Part shown: positions 24,001 to 34,584 of the stretch, piece after piece
How the letters are laid out: each line of letters starts with the position of its first letter
Numbering within the stretch: the stretch's first letter is position 1
Assembly: GCA_020975725.1 (NCBI GenBank)
Contig: QXJR01000009.1
Location: forward strand, 744,001 to 808,000
Length of the DNA: 64,000 nucleotides
Reading direction: 5' to 3'
DNA from: Picocystis sp. L7
Lineage: Eukaryota; Chlorophyta; Picocystophyceae; Picocystales; Picocystaceae
The notes under the pieces: model-generated
Databases searched by the model: none
Told to the model about the DNA's origin: nothing
What the model saw: the letters and a program-made list of their open reading frames with translations, nothing else
Translations under genes and position numbers: made by a program

Positions 24001-27000
24001 TGTTCATGTCTGGACCCTGGATCGCTGCTTTGTATTCAGTTGCCAACTCCTGACCAATTTTGAACAGATCACCCTCATCGACCGACGGCATCTTTGCGCT
24101 ACTCATCAGGGCCGAGCTTTCCCTAGAGCTCCCCGCAGGATTAACCGTAAGTAGTTGTCTCATCCTAGCCCTTCCTTCCCTCTCTGACAGTTTCCAAAAC
24201 AAGTCTTTAGGGTCTGCGTATTTTGACAACCATAGAACACCAAAGGATGCATCCGTAGCCATGTTATTCAAAAGGCCACCGATACAGCTTTTTTTACTGT
24301 ACGTTGTCTGATGGGAGTATCCAACCAGTACGTCCTTCGGGGACTTTGCCAGCTGTCCAAGCAAGATTCTTGGATGCTCCATTGTATCCAATGCCGCATG
24401 CAATTTATTCTCACAACCTGTAAGAAAGGACTCTGTGTTCGTTTCTGCAACTAAAGTTGAGGGAGTGCTACCATGGTTGTTGAAATGTGGGATCGAATGA
24501 AGCCAGCCTGCCCGGTGGATGGTATCTACCAACGAGTCAAGGGCATTCCACTTGTCACCAGCATCAACAAAAACTGGATTTCTCATCCATCCTGACAATT
24601 TTTGGAACACAAAACTCCACTCAGAATTGCTTCTGATCAAGCTACCCATATCTCTCAAAAAGGGCGTGCCAAACTCCCCGAGACCGTCATGTACCTTTTC
24701 TGCAAGAAGGAAGGCAGTCGCACAAAGTGTTGTCAATGCTCCCTTGGACGCACCGGTGGCAATTGGACGACACGAATCTGCCACATGCATTCGATCAAGC
24801 ATTGACACAAGGTCTGGCAGAGTCGAGAGCGCAACAAATCGAGCTAGAGAAAAATGCTGTTCCTCAAGCACAACAAAGCTGTCAATGCTTTCTTCAACAT
24901 GGCTGTCCTTGCTTTTCCATTCCTGCTGCTGAAACAGGTGCGAAGAATTCCCCAAGTTAGCAGAACCTTGACTACCAGGGACCCACTCGCGTGCGTGAGC
25001 TTCGATATCTTTGGTATTCGAAAATCCAACCGCAAGGAGGAAATCTTTCAGGTCATCTCTTGCAGCACTGACAATGTCTGCGCGCTCAAAACATTTCGTG
25101 GTAGATTCAACGTTATATAAGTGGTACCTCAGGACTGTGCGAAGGGAAACCGCCTTCAACAATGAATCTAACAGGACTGGCATGTTATCATCCAGTTGAA
25201 TCAGGGCACCTGACAGAAGGTGGGGCAACGATGCGATACCATCTCTGCAAGCTGAACACAGTCTTGGGGATTCGATCGATGCCAGGCACATTGCGCAAGG
25301 TGATGCCACCGTACATCCTTGATGTGGTCTACGGGCCACAATAGGAACACTTCCAACTGCAGTGCAGATGATTCCAGAACGCGCGCACCATGTGCAAAGA
25401 TGATCCTGTATTTGCCCTTCAGTAGGCCATGCAGGAAGAGCCCGTGGCACTCCTCCGAGCAAGGCCATGTCGGCAAGACAAGTCCGAAGACCCCAAGCAA
25501 GTATTTGTTTTTCTTCTGTCTCTGACTCTTCTACAACTCCCATCCATGATTCCATCATGGAGGAAGGGGAGCCCATCGTTTTAAGAGTAGAGTGAGCAGC
25601 ACTCACCTGATCTTGAACTGCAGAGGGAGAGGTGCAGGGTTCAACATTAGAATTATCCTTGCATCTTGAAGTGCTCATCCCAGTACCAAGTACCTGCTCA
25701 CACGCCATTTCCACTAATGGAACAAGCACAGCACGCCACAGATTCACTGTCCTTTGTGCAGAGGCACGCTTGAGTCGATCTCGAACAAGACCAAGTGCAG
25801 TCAGCCAGAGGCGAGAGCAAAGTACTTGATCTCGTTCAAAGCCAAACCAGGCAGCAAGAATATGGCTATGTGTTTCTTGTGCTGCAACTGTGGCGTGATT
25901 TAGATCCTGTTCGCGCATCTCAGCTTCAAGTTCATCTTTCACGAGTGATTCCAGTCCACGGTGACCTGCAGGATGCAAGAGAAAAGTACCCAGTGCACAA
26001 ACCAGCATGCGCGCCAAGGAATCAGTGAGTACATTACTCCGTGCACGCAAGAGGAGGGGGGCTAGAAAGGATGCCCACGCCGTCCTGCATCCTCCTTCTG
26101 ATGCTGCACACAATGCGATACGGCAGCAAGCACTCTCTCTCGACAGGACAGAGTTTATGCTTGGCATCAGCATTGTCAGAGTACTCTCAGGGGCATCTTG
26201 TAGACGCAGACAAAGAATCAAAAACAAAGGTGTTGCGTGCATGTGAAGTTCAACTGGAATGGATGCCCCAGCACGAGAAGGGGAAGAAGTTTGTCTCACC
26301 TTTGCATGAGCAGGGGAAATGCTTGGATCTGCCTGCGAGCTACCACCTACCCGCAGGACATCGGCTTCACCGACCTCAGAAAGCATTGGCAGCATTGCAC
26401 GAGCTACGCTTGGTGACATAGGATGAGATGCCAGAACAGCATTGAGCCTCCGTGCACAAGGCCAGCTAACTCGGACTCCAAAATGCAGGCGTGGGCGTGC
26501 ATGAGAACTTGCATGCCCCACTTCAATATTTGAGTGGACAGCTTTGATCGCTTCTGTGGAACAGACCTGAAACAGCTGCAGTCCAAGAATACGGGTCCTA
26601 CTAGAAGTGCTGGTGAGCAAAAGTGCAACCAAACACTCAAAAGCTGACGGAGAAGTTGAGTGCATGTGTCCTCCCACATGCTGTGTCTGCTCTTTGTCAC
26701 AAGCAGCACTACTCTGAAGAGAATTTTGACGGAGCTTGGTGTAAAGAGGAGCACCTAGACGTCCACTCCCTTCCCTTGTGGATGCACGCAGTTCGGCCAC
26801 CGTCGATTGCACCAGAACTTCAAGGCCCTCGTGGAGAACTTCGAGGTAAGCAGACCCGTTTCCGATCGAATGTGTAGTCTCTTGAAGTTGGTCTGTCACC
26901 CTCGCTATCGAGCCATAGATATGATACGTTGATCTCAGCATCCAGGAAAACGCGTCCTCTGCTGCTTGTGCCGAAGCTGCAGTGCCTGCAGCCCCAACAA

Positions 27001-29467
27001 GCAGAGCGTGCACATGGGCATGTAGAAGTTGCCTAGCCTCACCTCTGAGTCCATCGTCGGCATCACATCTTTGGGCAAACATGGTGGTGGCATCAAGGGC
27101 CCGTCCTGCATCGAGTCCTTCAGTAGCTGCATCACCACTGGCAGACAACTGCAAGAGCCTCGGCAGTTCCGTACGTAGAAGGATTAGCTGTGCATGCATC
27201 GGAGCATCTCGCCAAACACTTGCATCGGCAAGAAGAGTAATACAGGCGTTCAATCGTTCCCCACTTTCTGGACTATCGGGAACGTGGCGCTGTATTCCGG
27301 AAACACCCAGAAAAGCCTTCATGTCGGACGGCGTCCAAAGGTCTTGATCCGGCAAATCAACATAAGGCATGCCTGTGGAAGTGGCATTGCTTTTCATAGG
27401 ATCAAATCGATCTGGCACATTATTTCTAGTTGCTCCCCCGCCAGGTCCAGCAAAGGATTTAGAAGCAGGACCAGGTGTTGCAGCGAGCCCGGTCGCATCC
27501 TCTCTTGCATCAATGGCAAAGGCGACTTGCTTAACTCCCTCGAGCACTTCTTCAGAAAGGCAGCGTGAGGGCGGGAGGCATCGGACAAGTGTGGCCAGTG
27601 ACTGTGCCAGGCTCCCCTCCCGTGCCAGTGCCCTTGCCCGTTTTCCGTCCCTAATCATTTCTGACATCCAATCGAGGACTTCCGCCAGAGCCGGCCCATC
27701 CAGCCCCCTGCCACTGCATGGCACTGGAGCGCGCCTTCCTAACGTTCCCGGGGGTCTGTTCATAATCATCTCTGGTTGCAAAAGCAAAGGAAGTAGCTGT
27801 ACAGCTCCACCTGCTGCTTCCATTGCATCCAATAGCCCGTAGCATATTGCTTGCTCCGTCCAACCTGGACAGCATGGCTTGGGACGGATGTTCAGGTCTG
27901 TGGCACTGGTCCCGGCCAGCATGGAAGCCTGCAATGCCCCCGCCATCGCCTTGGGCGGCCGCAGTCCGCAACGTGCATCACATGCAGCACACGGAACAGC
28001 ACGTGTGGCCTGCACGAGCAGCTCTATCCACCGCGGCTCTAGCAAGAGGGTACCAGGTAGATGAAGGCCTCGCACCTGCGCATCATCAAGGGCGGTGTAA
28101 AGCACGGCTGCTCCAGCCAACTGCCCTCGAGAGCAGGCCAGCATATGGGTGGTCGGGGCTGCGGTTTGCTTGCCGCCCCACAAGCTCCGGGTGAATTCGA
28201 TGGGTCCCCTTGTGGAGCGCTGCGCAGGTAAATCCGGTCCGCTTCCAAAGGTCCAGCTCGGCCTCCCCCTCCCCGCCGCCAGGAGGGCAGCGGCTGGGGG
28301 TGCAGGAAACTTGGTGTGTGCAGTAGCAACGCGGTCTCCGTCAAGGTACATATCCAATCGGGAGGCAGAGAGTCGTCCCTTGCGATGTACAATCACCAAA
28401 TCATGCCACATGCGCAATGCGAAGCCAAAGGTAACCTCCAGCCGCACTGTTTCGCTTCCAGACGAGGCTCCTCCAGGTTGGCGGACGTGAACTACCAGCT
28501 GCACCTTCACCGACGTGCCTGGTCCACCACCCTTGGTGTCAAAGGCGGATGAAGCCGAGGTTCCCTCACTTGCGTCTCCTTCCCGTGCATCGGAGACCTC
28601 GCCCTGCGGATTGGAGCTACTGGTTTCGACTCTCGGCCTGGGTCGCGAGAACCAAGACATGGCATTTCTGGCGCTCTTAGGTTGTGCATTATCTGCATGT
28701 GCTTTTTGTAGGTGCACGGCCACGATGGGCCCAAACGCGTTTCCCGTACCGGTGTCCATGCGGTAGATGCAGATTCCCTGCGGATCTAATTCTTCCACGC
28801 GCATGGAAAGGAGGACAGTGTAGCCGCGGTTGGGCCAAGTCGCACCCGGTCCATGTTCTTTCCAGGTGGCTTCCACCCCTTCCCAGACCCTCGTGCATCC
28901 TCCTTGTCCTGGAGCTTGCGGCGTTGCTCTCTCAGGCTGGGTCGACGTCGTCTGTTCGTCTCGCTCTCCTTTCCCTTGGCGTCCATCTCGAAGGTTTTCG
29001 TTTCCTATGTTCCAGAAGGTGAGTGGTCCATTCCATGCTTTCCTGATTTTGCAGGCTTCCTTCATGGCTTTGGCCATGAGTTTGGCATGGACCATCCGTT
29101 TGGTTCCCGCCATCGTCCTGACGGCCCTCCTGGCGTCGCCCAAGTCCGGCAGAGACACGGCCAGGAGCACGGACCACAGAGCAGCGGCTTGCCTTGCGCT
29201 TTCCACGTCTCCGCGCTGTTGCCATTGGTCCATCCTTCTCGGCAACGCTTTCAGTGCTCCTTCTTGGACCCAACGCACGGATTGACGATGGTGTACGATT
29301 GCCAGCCGGGCCATGCGTTCCATGGCTTCCTTCCTTTCTTCGCCTGCTTCCAGTGCGTCCAATCCCATCTTGAACGAACCTCCTTTGACGCCATCTTCGT
29401 GCGCAAACGCCATCGTCGCGTGTCGCGTGTCGCGTGGAGACCCAACTCGTCCCTGGGTCCAAACCAT
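21047..29467 (-). CDS. BEACH-WD40 protein with LamG-like domain (neurobeachin/SPIRRIG class)
   Basis: One uninterrupted frame of 2,806 codons, within the usual 2,500-3,700 of large BEACH proteins. Order: N-terminal helical region; concanavalin/LamG-like domain at about 210-440 (FGFALRMWHDLVIVHRKG, LDMYLDGDRVA); a long helical, ARM-like middle; PH-BEACH domain at ~1900-2015 (IWPLDLLYDIQFRRYLLRR); BEACH domain at ~2030-2312 (ELWVNGGLSNFEYLMLLN, YPIFPWVL, FDHADRLF); and C-terminal WD40 repeats from ~2500 to the end (LYGHVCAVTCLAIDV, VFSGSASDGGTVMVHDLEDG). Large BEACH proteins are scaffolds for membrane traffic, vesicle fusion or fission and autophagy. The start could also be the ATG at 29413 (MAFAHEDG). 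The 5' third is much more GC-rich than the 3' part. No intron is needed. Confidence 0.93.
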   Translation of the reverse strand: MVWTQGRVGSPRDTRHATMAFAHEDGVKGGSFKMGLDALEAGEERKEAMERMARLAIVHHRQSVRWVQEGALKALPRRMDQWQQRGDVESARQAAALWSVLLAVSLPDLGDARRAVRTMAGTKRMVHAKLMAKAMKEACKIRKAWNGPLTFWNIGNENLRDGRQGKGERDEQTTSTQPERATPQAPGQGGCTRVWEGVEATWKEHGPGATWPNRGYTVLLSMRVEELDPQGICIYRMDTGTGNAFGPIVAVHLQKAHADNAQPKSARNAMSWFSRPRPRVETSSSNPQGEVSDAREGDASEGTSASSAFDTKGGGPGTSVKVQLVVHVRQPGGASSGSETVRLEVTFGFALRMWHDLVIVHRKGRLSASRLDMYLDGDRVATAHTKFPAPPAAALLAAGRGRPSWTFGSGPDLPAQRSTRGPIEFTRSLWGGKQTAAPTTHMLACSRGQLAGAAVLYTALDDAQVRGLHLPGTLLLEPRWIELLVQATRAVPCAACDARCGLRPPKAMAGALQASMLAGTSATDLNIRPKPCCPGWTEQAICYGLLDAMEAAGGAVQLLPLLLQPEMIMNRPPGTLGRRAPVPCSGRGLDGPALAEVLDWMSEMIRDGKRARALAREGSLAQSLATLVRCLPPSRCLSEEVLEGVKQVAFAIDAREDATGLAATPGPASKSFAGPGGGATRNNVPDRFDPMKSNATSTGMPYVDLPDQDLWTPSDMKAFLGVSGIQRHVPDSPESGERLNACITLLADASVWRDAPMHAQLILLRTELPRLLQLSASGDAATEGLDAGRALDATTMFAQRCDADDGLRGEARQLLHAHVHALLVGAAGTAASAQAAEDAFSWMLRSTYHIYGSIARVTDQLQETTHSIGNGSAYLEVLHEGLEVLVQSTVAELRASTREGSGRLGAPLYTKLRQNSLQSSAACDKEQTQHVGGHMHSTSPSAFECLVALLLTSTSSRTRILGLQLFQVCSTEAIKAVHSNIEVGHASSHARPRLHFGVRVSWPCARRLNAVLASHPMSPSVARAMLPMLSEVGEADVLRVGGSSQADPSISPAHAKVRQTSSPSRAGASIPVELHMHATPLFLILCLRLQDAPESTLTMLMPSINSVLSRESACCRIALCAASEGGCRTAWASFLAPLLLRARSNVLTDSLARMLVCALGTFLLHPAGHRGLESLVKDELEAEMREQDLNHATVAAQETHSHILAAWFGFERDQVLCSRLWLTALGLVRDRLKRASAQRTVNLWRAVLVPLVEMACEQVLGTGMSTSRCKDNSNVEPCTSPSAVQDQVSAAHSTLKTMGSPSSMMESWMGVVEESETEEKQILAWGLRTCLADMALLGGVPRALPAWPTEGQIQDHLCTWCARSGIICTAVGSVPIVARRPHQGCTVASPCAMCLASIESPRLCSACRDGIASLPHLLSGALIQLDDNMPVLLDSLLKAVSLRTVLRYHLYNVESTTKCFERADIVSAARDDLKDFLLAVGFSNTKDIEAHAREWVPGSQGSANLGNSSHLFQQQEWKSKDSHVEESIDSFVVLEEQHFSLARFVALSTLPDLVSMLDRMHVADSCRPIATGASKGALTTLCATAFLLAEKVHDGLGEFGTPFLRDMGSLIRSNSEWSFVFQKLSGWMRNPVFVDAGDKWNALDSLVDTIHRAGWLHSIPHFNNHGSTPSTLVAETNTESFLTGCENKLHAALDTMEHPRILLGQLAKSPKDVLVGYSHQTTYSKKSCIGGLLNNMATDASFGVLWLSKYADPKDLFWKLSEREGRARMRQLLTVNPAGSSRESSALMSSAKMPSVDEGDLFKIGQELATEYKAAIQGPDMNTDDSEDEEHSDTYTSGNVGRQMAERILGEIILSSSLQQSARTMKEHNLLGNKDDEGTVYKQASQPSGAFISILNSTILEVSCKLIKPLKVLEGKLFLTNKFMVFLVTEVTHDLAALEGGSSETAELQDNVEHHIWPLDLLYDIQFRRYLLRRCALEFFVLGGSTVFLAFSGGEDYLDLQSKLLFKTILSQKPRVLSAISRPRLLKPRNIVQENRWTELWVNGGLSNFEYLMLLNTAAGRTYNDLAQYPIFPWVLVDYDSEELDLTDPAIYRDLSKPVGALNSDRFKQIRERYDSFEDEVIPKFMYGSFYSTPGGVLYFLIRLEPFTGAHVALQSGKFDHADRLFFSVKNTWENCFNSPADVKELIPELFYLPDIFCNSSNLPLGTRQDGEVVSHVVLPPWCKGSPSEFVRLHRAALESEYVSQNLHHWIDLVFGYKQRGIQAEEANNVFYYLTYEGSVDLDAIKDPVTRSAYESQIANFGQVPAQLFTAPHPSRACEASSTDGLVQAAVHKTGSFFFNKKIRGEALPLSSPESGNNHRNPQTLLSPKTAEGSVIRIYFSLSGSKVMVLYSSGLLAAYGWLSGPQGLHVLHPKPGFLDRLGFREDAPSTTESDIGVVLPHIQHINVVKPEEYLIETKLPSFTSIRCPPLPRIPLCFLEEVPKKKKVTVIVGGLENSASAWCAFDADSLQQARKGRNSSFTEGTLRATQHPSMVTSIQSTPGGSLAVVGLGDGTVWILSISGKEHLESEELLYSRSKKYGRDEDFTLLGGLRLLRAEKTAGSKDATFPRIRRVLYGHVCAVTCLAIDVTLGLVFSGSASDGGTVMVHDLEDGNVVRRLSLTPTMEGALHATKGTSEDLLVPDEDSIVSDLLVTREGQVVVHTVSLTRKTSDVPKAASKLLVYTLNGAHIGSCPLESCKTIEAAKTGPFLAVLTNTTCLILRLPTLAIHEEFSIPERASCLSLSPEEKSLLIGMHDGSIVAFPLALE

Positions 29468-31721
29468 CCCGGATCTCCTTTGGAAACCACACGCGAACCC
29501 GAACGAGGGCGGGTCTGAACCGGATGGGATCCCTTTTAAATCCCCCCTTGATCAAGGCAGGGGAACGAAAGAAAGAATCGCGAACACCGAACTACACCAC
29601 GAAGGGTCGAATCGAACCGAAAAGAACGTGTCCATTGCCCGAGCAACAAGACAGCAAAAACAAACGCTCGTGGAAGGAGTAAAGAATCCGCGCCTTCCTC
29701 GGACCGAGCTGCACGCGACAAGCCGAGCTGTGGAAAGCATCGTGCACGAAGCTTTGCGATCGTAAAAGAAAGACAACTCGAAGCACGCGGTCAAATTCCT
29801 TGAAGCCGATTCGTCGTGGCGTGGATGGGTCGAGGCAACGGGCAAGGTCCATCGGGAAGCAAAGACTCAAAAGTGACTCGGAGCTTTCTCGAAAAGACAA
29901 GCAAACATCCCCACGATAAAGGATGGCAAACGTGCATGCTCAATCAGCGTCTCGTTCACTTCACTTCCCAACACATACGAAAGGTAAGGAGAAGATCGGA
30001 AAGATGCGTCTACCCAATGCGCATGGCATGATGCACCAAGAGACCACGGGGGCGAGAAGTTGGGGGACGCGTGCACCGAGCCAATTAGCACGTCAATCCC
30101 GGACTTGGAAATTTCGAAAGCAGTGGTCTCGTTGGAAATTCCGCCACCACATCATGCTTCGTGCACCATTGCTTCATGTTGAACCTCGCTTTGAAAGGTA
30201 CCCAAATGTCTCCAAGTTTGCGCAAAGGCCACTGCTATGCGTTTCGAGCTATCTTGTTGGATCCATGCGATGGAGGAACGACAAGGAATACCATCTCCAT
30301 GAATCCTTTAGGCAAACGGGCTTGGCTAGAGAAGAGAAAAACCAAACGGTCTCGTTCTCATGAGCTACTGTTGTTTGCGAAACGACTCGAAAAACGCGAT
30401 GTGAACGGTGGATTGTGGGATCGAATTGCAAGGGATGGAAGAGTCTCGCCTTTGTTTGGCATTCCGTTGGGATTTCTTATGCAACAGCCAAAATGTGAGC
30501 CAACGCATCCCTTTACCGTTGTTGAGGTCGTCCGAGTGTAGGACTTGTGCGGGATCGAGGTGGAAAAACGTTTCGATTGTAGAAGAGGGTTCGGTCACAA
30601 CCGTTGTTGCTATCTATCTCGTGCGACCACGCACAATCCGTATCGTAGTTCGCTTGTTGCCCAGTGACGGAATTTGCACTTGCGCGGTGCGACGGTGTGC
30701 GTCCGAGTGGAATGCTTGCATTGGAGGGATGGGTCGGTGGGTGTGTCCGTTTGTTTGATTCCGCCATTTGCCATGCGTCTACGTATGTGGCAGGATCTCG
30801 GTGTGGAACGGAATGCACGAAGGGCTTCGAACTCGAGCTTGAAGCTCTCGTTTTCTTTTGTCGTTCGCCCATGGCTCACAATCCGCATCGCGTTGCCCGT
30901 TTGCGCGTGCGATTCTACTCGCTACCACGCGCGTGGTTTTTCTCTTGCTACAAGTTTGATTGGTCCTTCGCGTGATCGATCACGAAAAGAGAGGGCGGAG
31001 GGTTCCATTCGTGGGCATTTCCTCGTCCCGTTGCTTGGATCGGGCGGTCCGCCCGGTGGATCCCGTCCCTTGTTTTTTTTTTCCTTGCTCGTTGGATTGT
31101 CCCTTGTTGTGTCTTTCTCCAGGGTGGGGGTGGGGGTGGTGGGTTTTTTGCCATGGACGTCTTCTTGATGCTTCGTTCCGCTTCCCACTCGCGAAAAGGG
31201 ACGGCGTTGTTGTTCGTACGGGGATGGACCGTTCCAGGACCTCCCCCCCCCACCTCCCCGTTCGTGTTCCTCCGTGCCATGGATCCCCCCCCCCGCGTGT
31301 GTGTGGTGTGGTGTACGTTGGATCCCCCCCCCCACGTGCGTGTGAAATGGGATGGTGGAATCCACCCACGAGGGCCACTGGGATGGGGGTCGGTGCCCCT
31401 TCCTCCCATCTGGGGGGGTGTGTGTCTACGAACGGGAGGGTGTGACTGCCCACCCCCCTCCGTCCGCGGGGCGAGGAGGGACCCCCCTTCCCCCCCCTCG
31501 TGTGGCGGCGCCCCCCTTTCCTCCTTCCCGGGCAGATGCACCCCCACACCCCCGCCCCCAGGTCCCTCTGGGGTGGCGGTTGACGAAAACGATCCATTCT
31601 TCCATCTTCGCGTGTGGATCGCGCGCGCACCTCTGCGCCATCGCCAACCACCAACTTCGCCTTCGCCTCTGCCTCTGCCTTTCGAAAGGGAAGACCTCGT
31701 GGGAGACACCGACGCGGTGCC
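29468..31721. other. Gene-free stretch between the BEACH and SR-like genes
   Basis: 29468-29560 is probably the BEACH promoter. 29560-30950 has lower GC, many stops and no recognisable protein on either strand, like the decayed block at the left of the window. 30950-31721 becomes GC-rich with C and G homopolymer runs and stop-poor frames, and leads into the SR-like gene. Confidence 0.5.
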
Positions 31722-32846
31722 ATGGCGTCCTCGCCACCGAATGCGGCTGCCGGTGCCGTGGAAGACGAAGCCGGATGGGGAGCAGGGAGTCCAGGTGGAT
31801 CGCCGCCGCCTTCGCCGTGGTCCGCGCGTCCGGAACCCAACCGGACGTCCTCGCCGCCGCCAACGATGCCGGATGCAAGGCAAGAAAGGAACGACAGGGA
31901 TCCAGAAGGAGCCGCACCCCAGCTCCATCGCGTGTTCGTCGGTGGATTGGCCTGGACCATCGACGATCGAGAGCTCGAAGCGACCTTCGCCAAGTTCGGA
32001 TCCGTTGGTGAAGCCAGAGTCATCCAAGACAAACACACCGGTCGATCCAAAGGGTTCGGATTCGTCGGCTTCCACGACGAAAACGCCATGAAAGAAGCCA
32101 TGCAAGAACTGCACAACGCAGAAATACAAGGCAGGACGGTGTCCGTCACCCCTGCACAACCCAAAGAATCCATGCCGCCCAGAGAAAGGACCCGCAACCC
32201 ACCGTACGGCGGCGGTGGAAGCTCAGGATACGGAAGAAGAGACGATCCCATGGAACGAGGAGGTGGAGGAAGCATGGGCGGGGGAGGAGCAGTCAAGTAT
32301 CGTGTGGAACTGGAAGGACTGCCGCCCAACGCGGATTGGAGGATGCTCAAGGATTTCTTCCGCAACCAAGGATCCGAAGTGGCCTATGCCAACGTAGACC
32401 GCATGGATTCCACCCGCGGAGTGGTGGACTTTGTCACCGATGGAGAGAGGAGAAGAGCGCTGGACAGCCTGCAAGGTGCCGAGATGGAAGGGGCACGTAT
32501 TGCCCTCCGCGATGCGGGCACGGTCGAGGGAGGCCCCGTGCGCAGGTATGGAGGCGGCGGTCCCCGAGACGATCGCGATGGGGGGTACGACCGTCCTCCC
32601 TCCCGCTACGACGACCGCCCCCGTGGTGGTGGTGGATACGACCGACCTCCGCCTAGGCATGGAGGATACGATGACAGGGACCGTGGATACGGCCGTGGTC
32701 GTTACGATGATCGTGGAAGAGGACAGGGACCGCCCCGTGAAAGGCGCAGTTATGATGATGGACCCCGTGGTGGTGGGCCCGATCGCGGGTCACGCGGTGG
32801 ATACCGCAGTGGACCCTACGATAGGGCAGCTCCTTACCGCGATTGA
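31722..32846 (+). CDS. SR/hnRNP-like splicing regulator with two RRMs
   Basis: 374 codons from the ATG giving MASSPPNAAA. The frame is open 108 bp further upstream, but that stretch reads like leader sequence. RRM1 (~70-145) has RNP2 VFVGGL at 71-76 and RNP1 KGFGFVGF at 110-117, a canonical RNA-binding surface. The second domain (~193-262) reads YRVELEGLPPNADWRMLKDFF and resembles the pseudo-RRM of SRSF1-type SR proteins (SWQDLKD motif), with W at the matching place. The C-terminal ~110 residues are RGG/YDR-rich (RGGGGYDR, RGYGRGRYDD), typical of hnRNP-like tails, instead of a plain RS domain. It is probably a nuclear pre-mRNA splicing regulator. A glycine-rich hnRNP identity is the alternative. 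Confidence 0.8.
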   Translation: MASSPPNAAAGAVEDEAGWGAGSPGGSPPPSPWSARPEPNRTSSPPPTMPDARQERNDRDPEGAAPQLHRVFVGGLAWTIDDRELEATFAKFGSVGEARVIQDKHTGRSKGFGFVGFHDENAMKEAMQELHNAEIQGRTVSVTPAQPKESMPPRERTRNPPYGGGGSSGYGRRDDPMERGGGGSMGGGGAVKYRVELEGLPPNADWRMLKDFFRNQGSEVAYANVDRMDSTRGVVDFVTDGERRRALDSLQGAEMEGARIALRDAGTVEGGPVRRYGGGGPRDDRDGGYDRPPSRYDDRPRGGGGYDRPPPRHGGYDDRDRGYGRGRYDDRGRGQGPPRERRSYDDGPRGGGPDRGSRGGYRSGPYDRAAPYRD

Positions 32847-34584
32847 AGACCCATTGCTCCGTAGCCCGCTCAAACCCATCCGCATGTGCGCAGCGTTGAA
32901 GACAGTTGGCATAGCTGTGGAGAAAGCCCTGGTGGCTTCATTTGCTTGTGGACAAATGTGCGCATGGACCTTTGAAACGGGACGGTGCGCAATGCATGCA
33001 TGTTGGACAGGAAATCGGCTCAAGAGGAAATGACCAGCGATGGCAATCTTTCACCTTCTCGTCCCTCTGCTTGGGCGAGGGCAGCTCTGGTGTGGTGCGC
33101 GTGGGTCTTTTTATTTGTTTGTTTGTTTGTTGTAGTTGTGCCTTGATAGAGACCAGTTTACGCTCCTGTGGAGACAGTCAATAGTATTTGCTTTGTTGTG
33201 CAGTGATTTGCCCGTGACACGCAGCTTTCCTCTCGCTGGTTTTTGTGTTCATTTCTCCTTCGGTACCATATCCTCCAGATCTCTGTTTTGTGTTCCTTAC
33301 TCGGCTCATCTGGTGCTTCATTGGCAACAAAATCGAGAAGTCATCAGCTAGAATGCCTAGACTCACCACTCTGACAGTTCACATTCCAATGAACTTGTTC
33401 ACCACTCCAACATGGTAACCGGGGAGGGATGTGCACGGGCAGAGAGGCATGGACGGTCTGGGGTCTCCCAATCTCCATCATGGTACCTCGAGCACGGTGG
33501 TATCGTGTGTGCGCTCTTCCTCCAGCGCTGAGGTTAGAATGACATCGTCGTTTGGGATGGCAAGCATTTTCGAAGAAAATGCATATCTTTCCCCGATGGA
33601 ACTGCGACCTTTGAAAGCTTGCCGGTGCATGTCGGGCTAGGACAGAACTTATCATGTCATTCTTTAAGTGTACATTCACGCAGATGGTGAAGCAATGGTT
33701 TCTCTCTTTCTCGCCACTCTGACTATCTCGTCAATGGTTTGCTCCCTCTTTTACTTTTCTCTGGGTGATGGCACCTTCTTTCCTATGGAGCATGGCGACA
33801 GCGATGGTGTGCAGCATGTTCCTTACAACCTGCAGGCGGCAGTGCTGAAATGAGGACGGTAGAGAAGTGGTTGGCATCGCATTTGATCTTTTCCTCCTGT
33901 GTCCGAATTGAGACCAAAGTGATGTGTCCAACCACTCCTCTGCTACCCTTGAAGTGAATGGTTGGGAGCGGCTTGGAGTTGTGTCCGTCCTCTCGTGAGG
34001 CCATTCTTGTTGGTGTTCCATCGAGGATCTGGTTGCGTGTTTCCCTTGGGTTGGCCAGTGTTTGTAAGGGCCAACGGGGCTGATGCGAGGGATGAATCGC
34101 CGATTGTGGCCAGCCAAGTGCCCCAACCTGTTTGAACGAACCCCGCCGATGCATGGTACGCACGTTCTTTGCACCTGTTGTTTTTTCTTTGCATTAGTTC
34201 CTCTATGGGCGGGTTTTGCTTCACCTCTGGTCCTGTTCTGCCGCCGTTCACAGGTTCCATCCCTGTTTTGGACGGCTGGGATTGGATGCCAGGTGCTTGG
34301 ATGCATAGGCAAGTGGGATGGCACGCGTTGTGCCGTTCTTCCCCGTGGTTGCCTTTCCTCGTACGCTTACGCACGGTTCACTCCTCCCTTTGCTCGTTAG
34401 TTTGTTTGTTTGTTTGCTGTCCTATTCATCTGCATCCATGGGTTGGTGGTGGTGGTGCCTTGGTGTGTTTTCCACCCTGTCCGTGTTCCCATCCTGGACA
34501 TGGGATGGGATGCATCCCAAGACAAGTGGAGAAAGAGTTGCCATTCCTCCTTTTCCTCGATTGCACGCCGGATCGCACGTGTCC
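32847..34584. other. Spacer between the SR-like and neurochondrin-like genes
   Basis: No gene seen. It contains TTTG tandem runs near 33110-33130 and 34395-34418. The frame of the downstream gene is open back to 34318 and would add a hydrophobic W-rich stretch, but that is more likely leader sequence. Confidence 0.45.
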
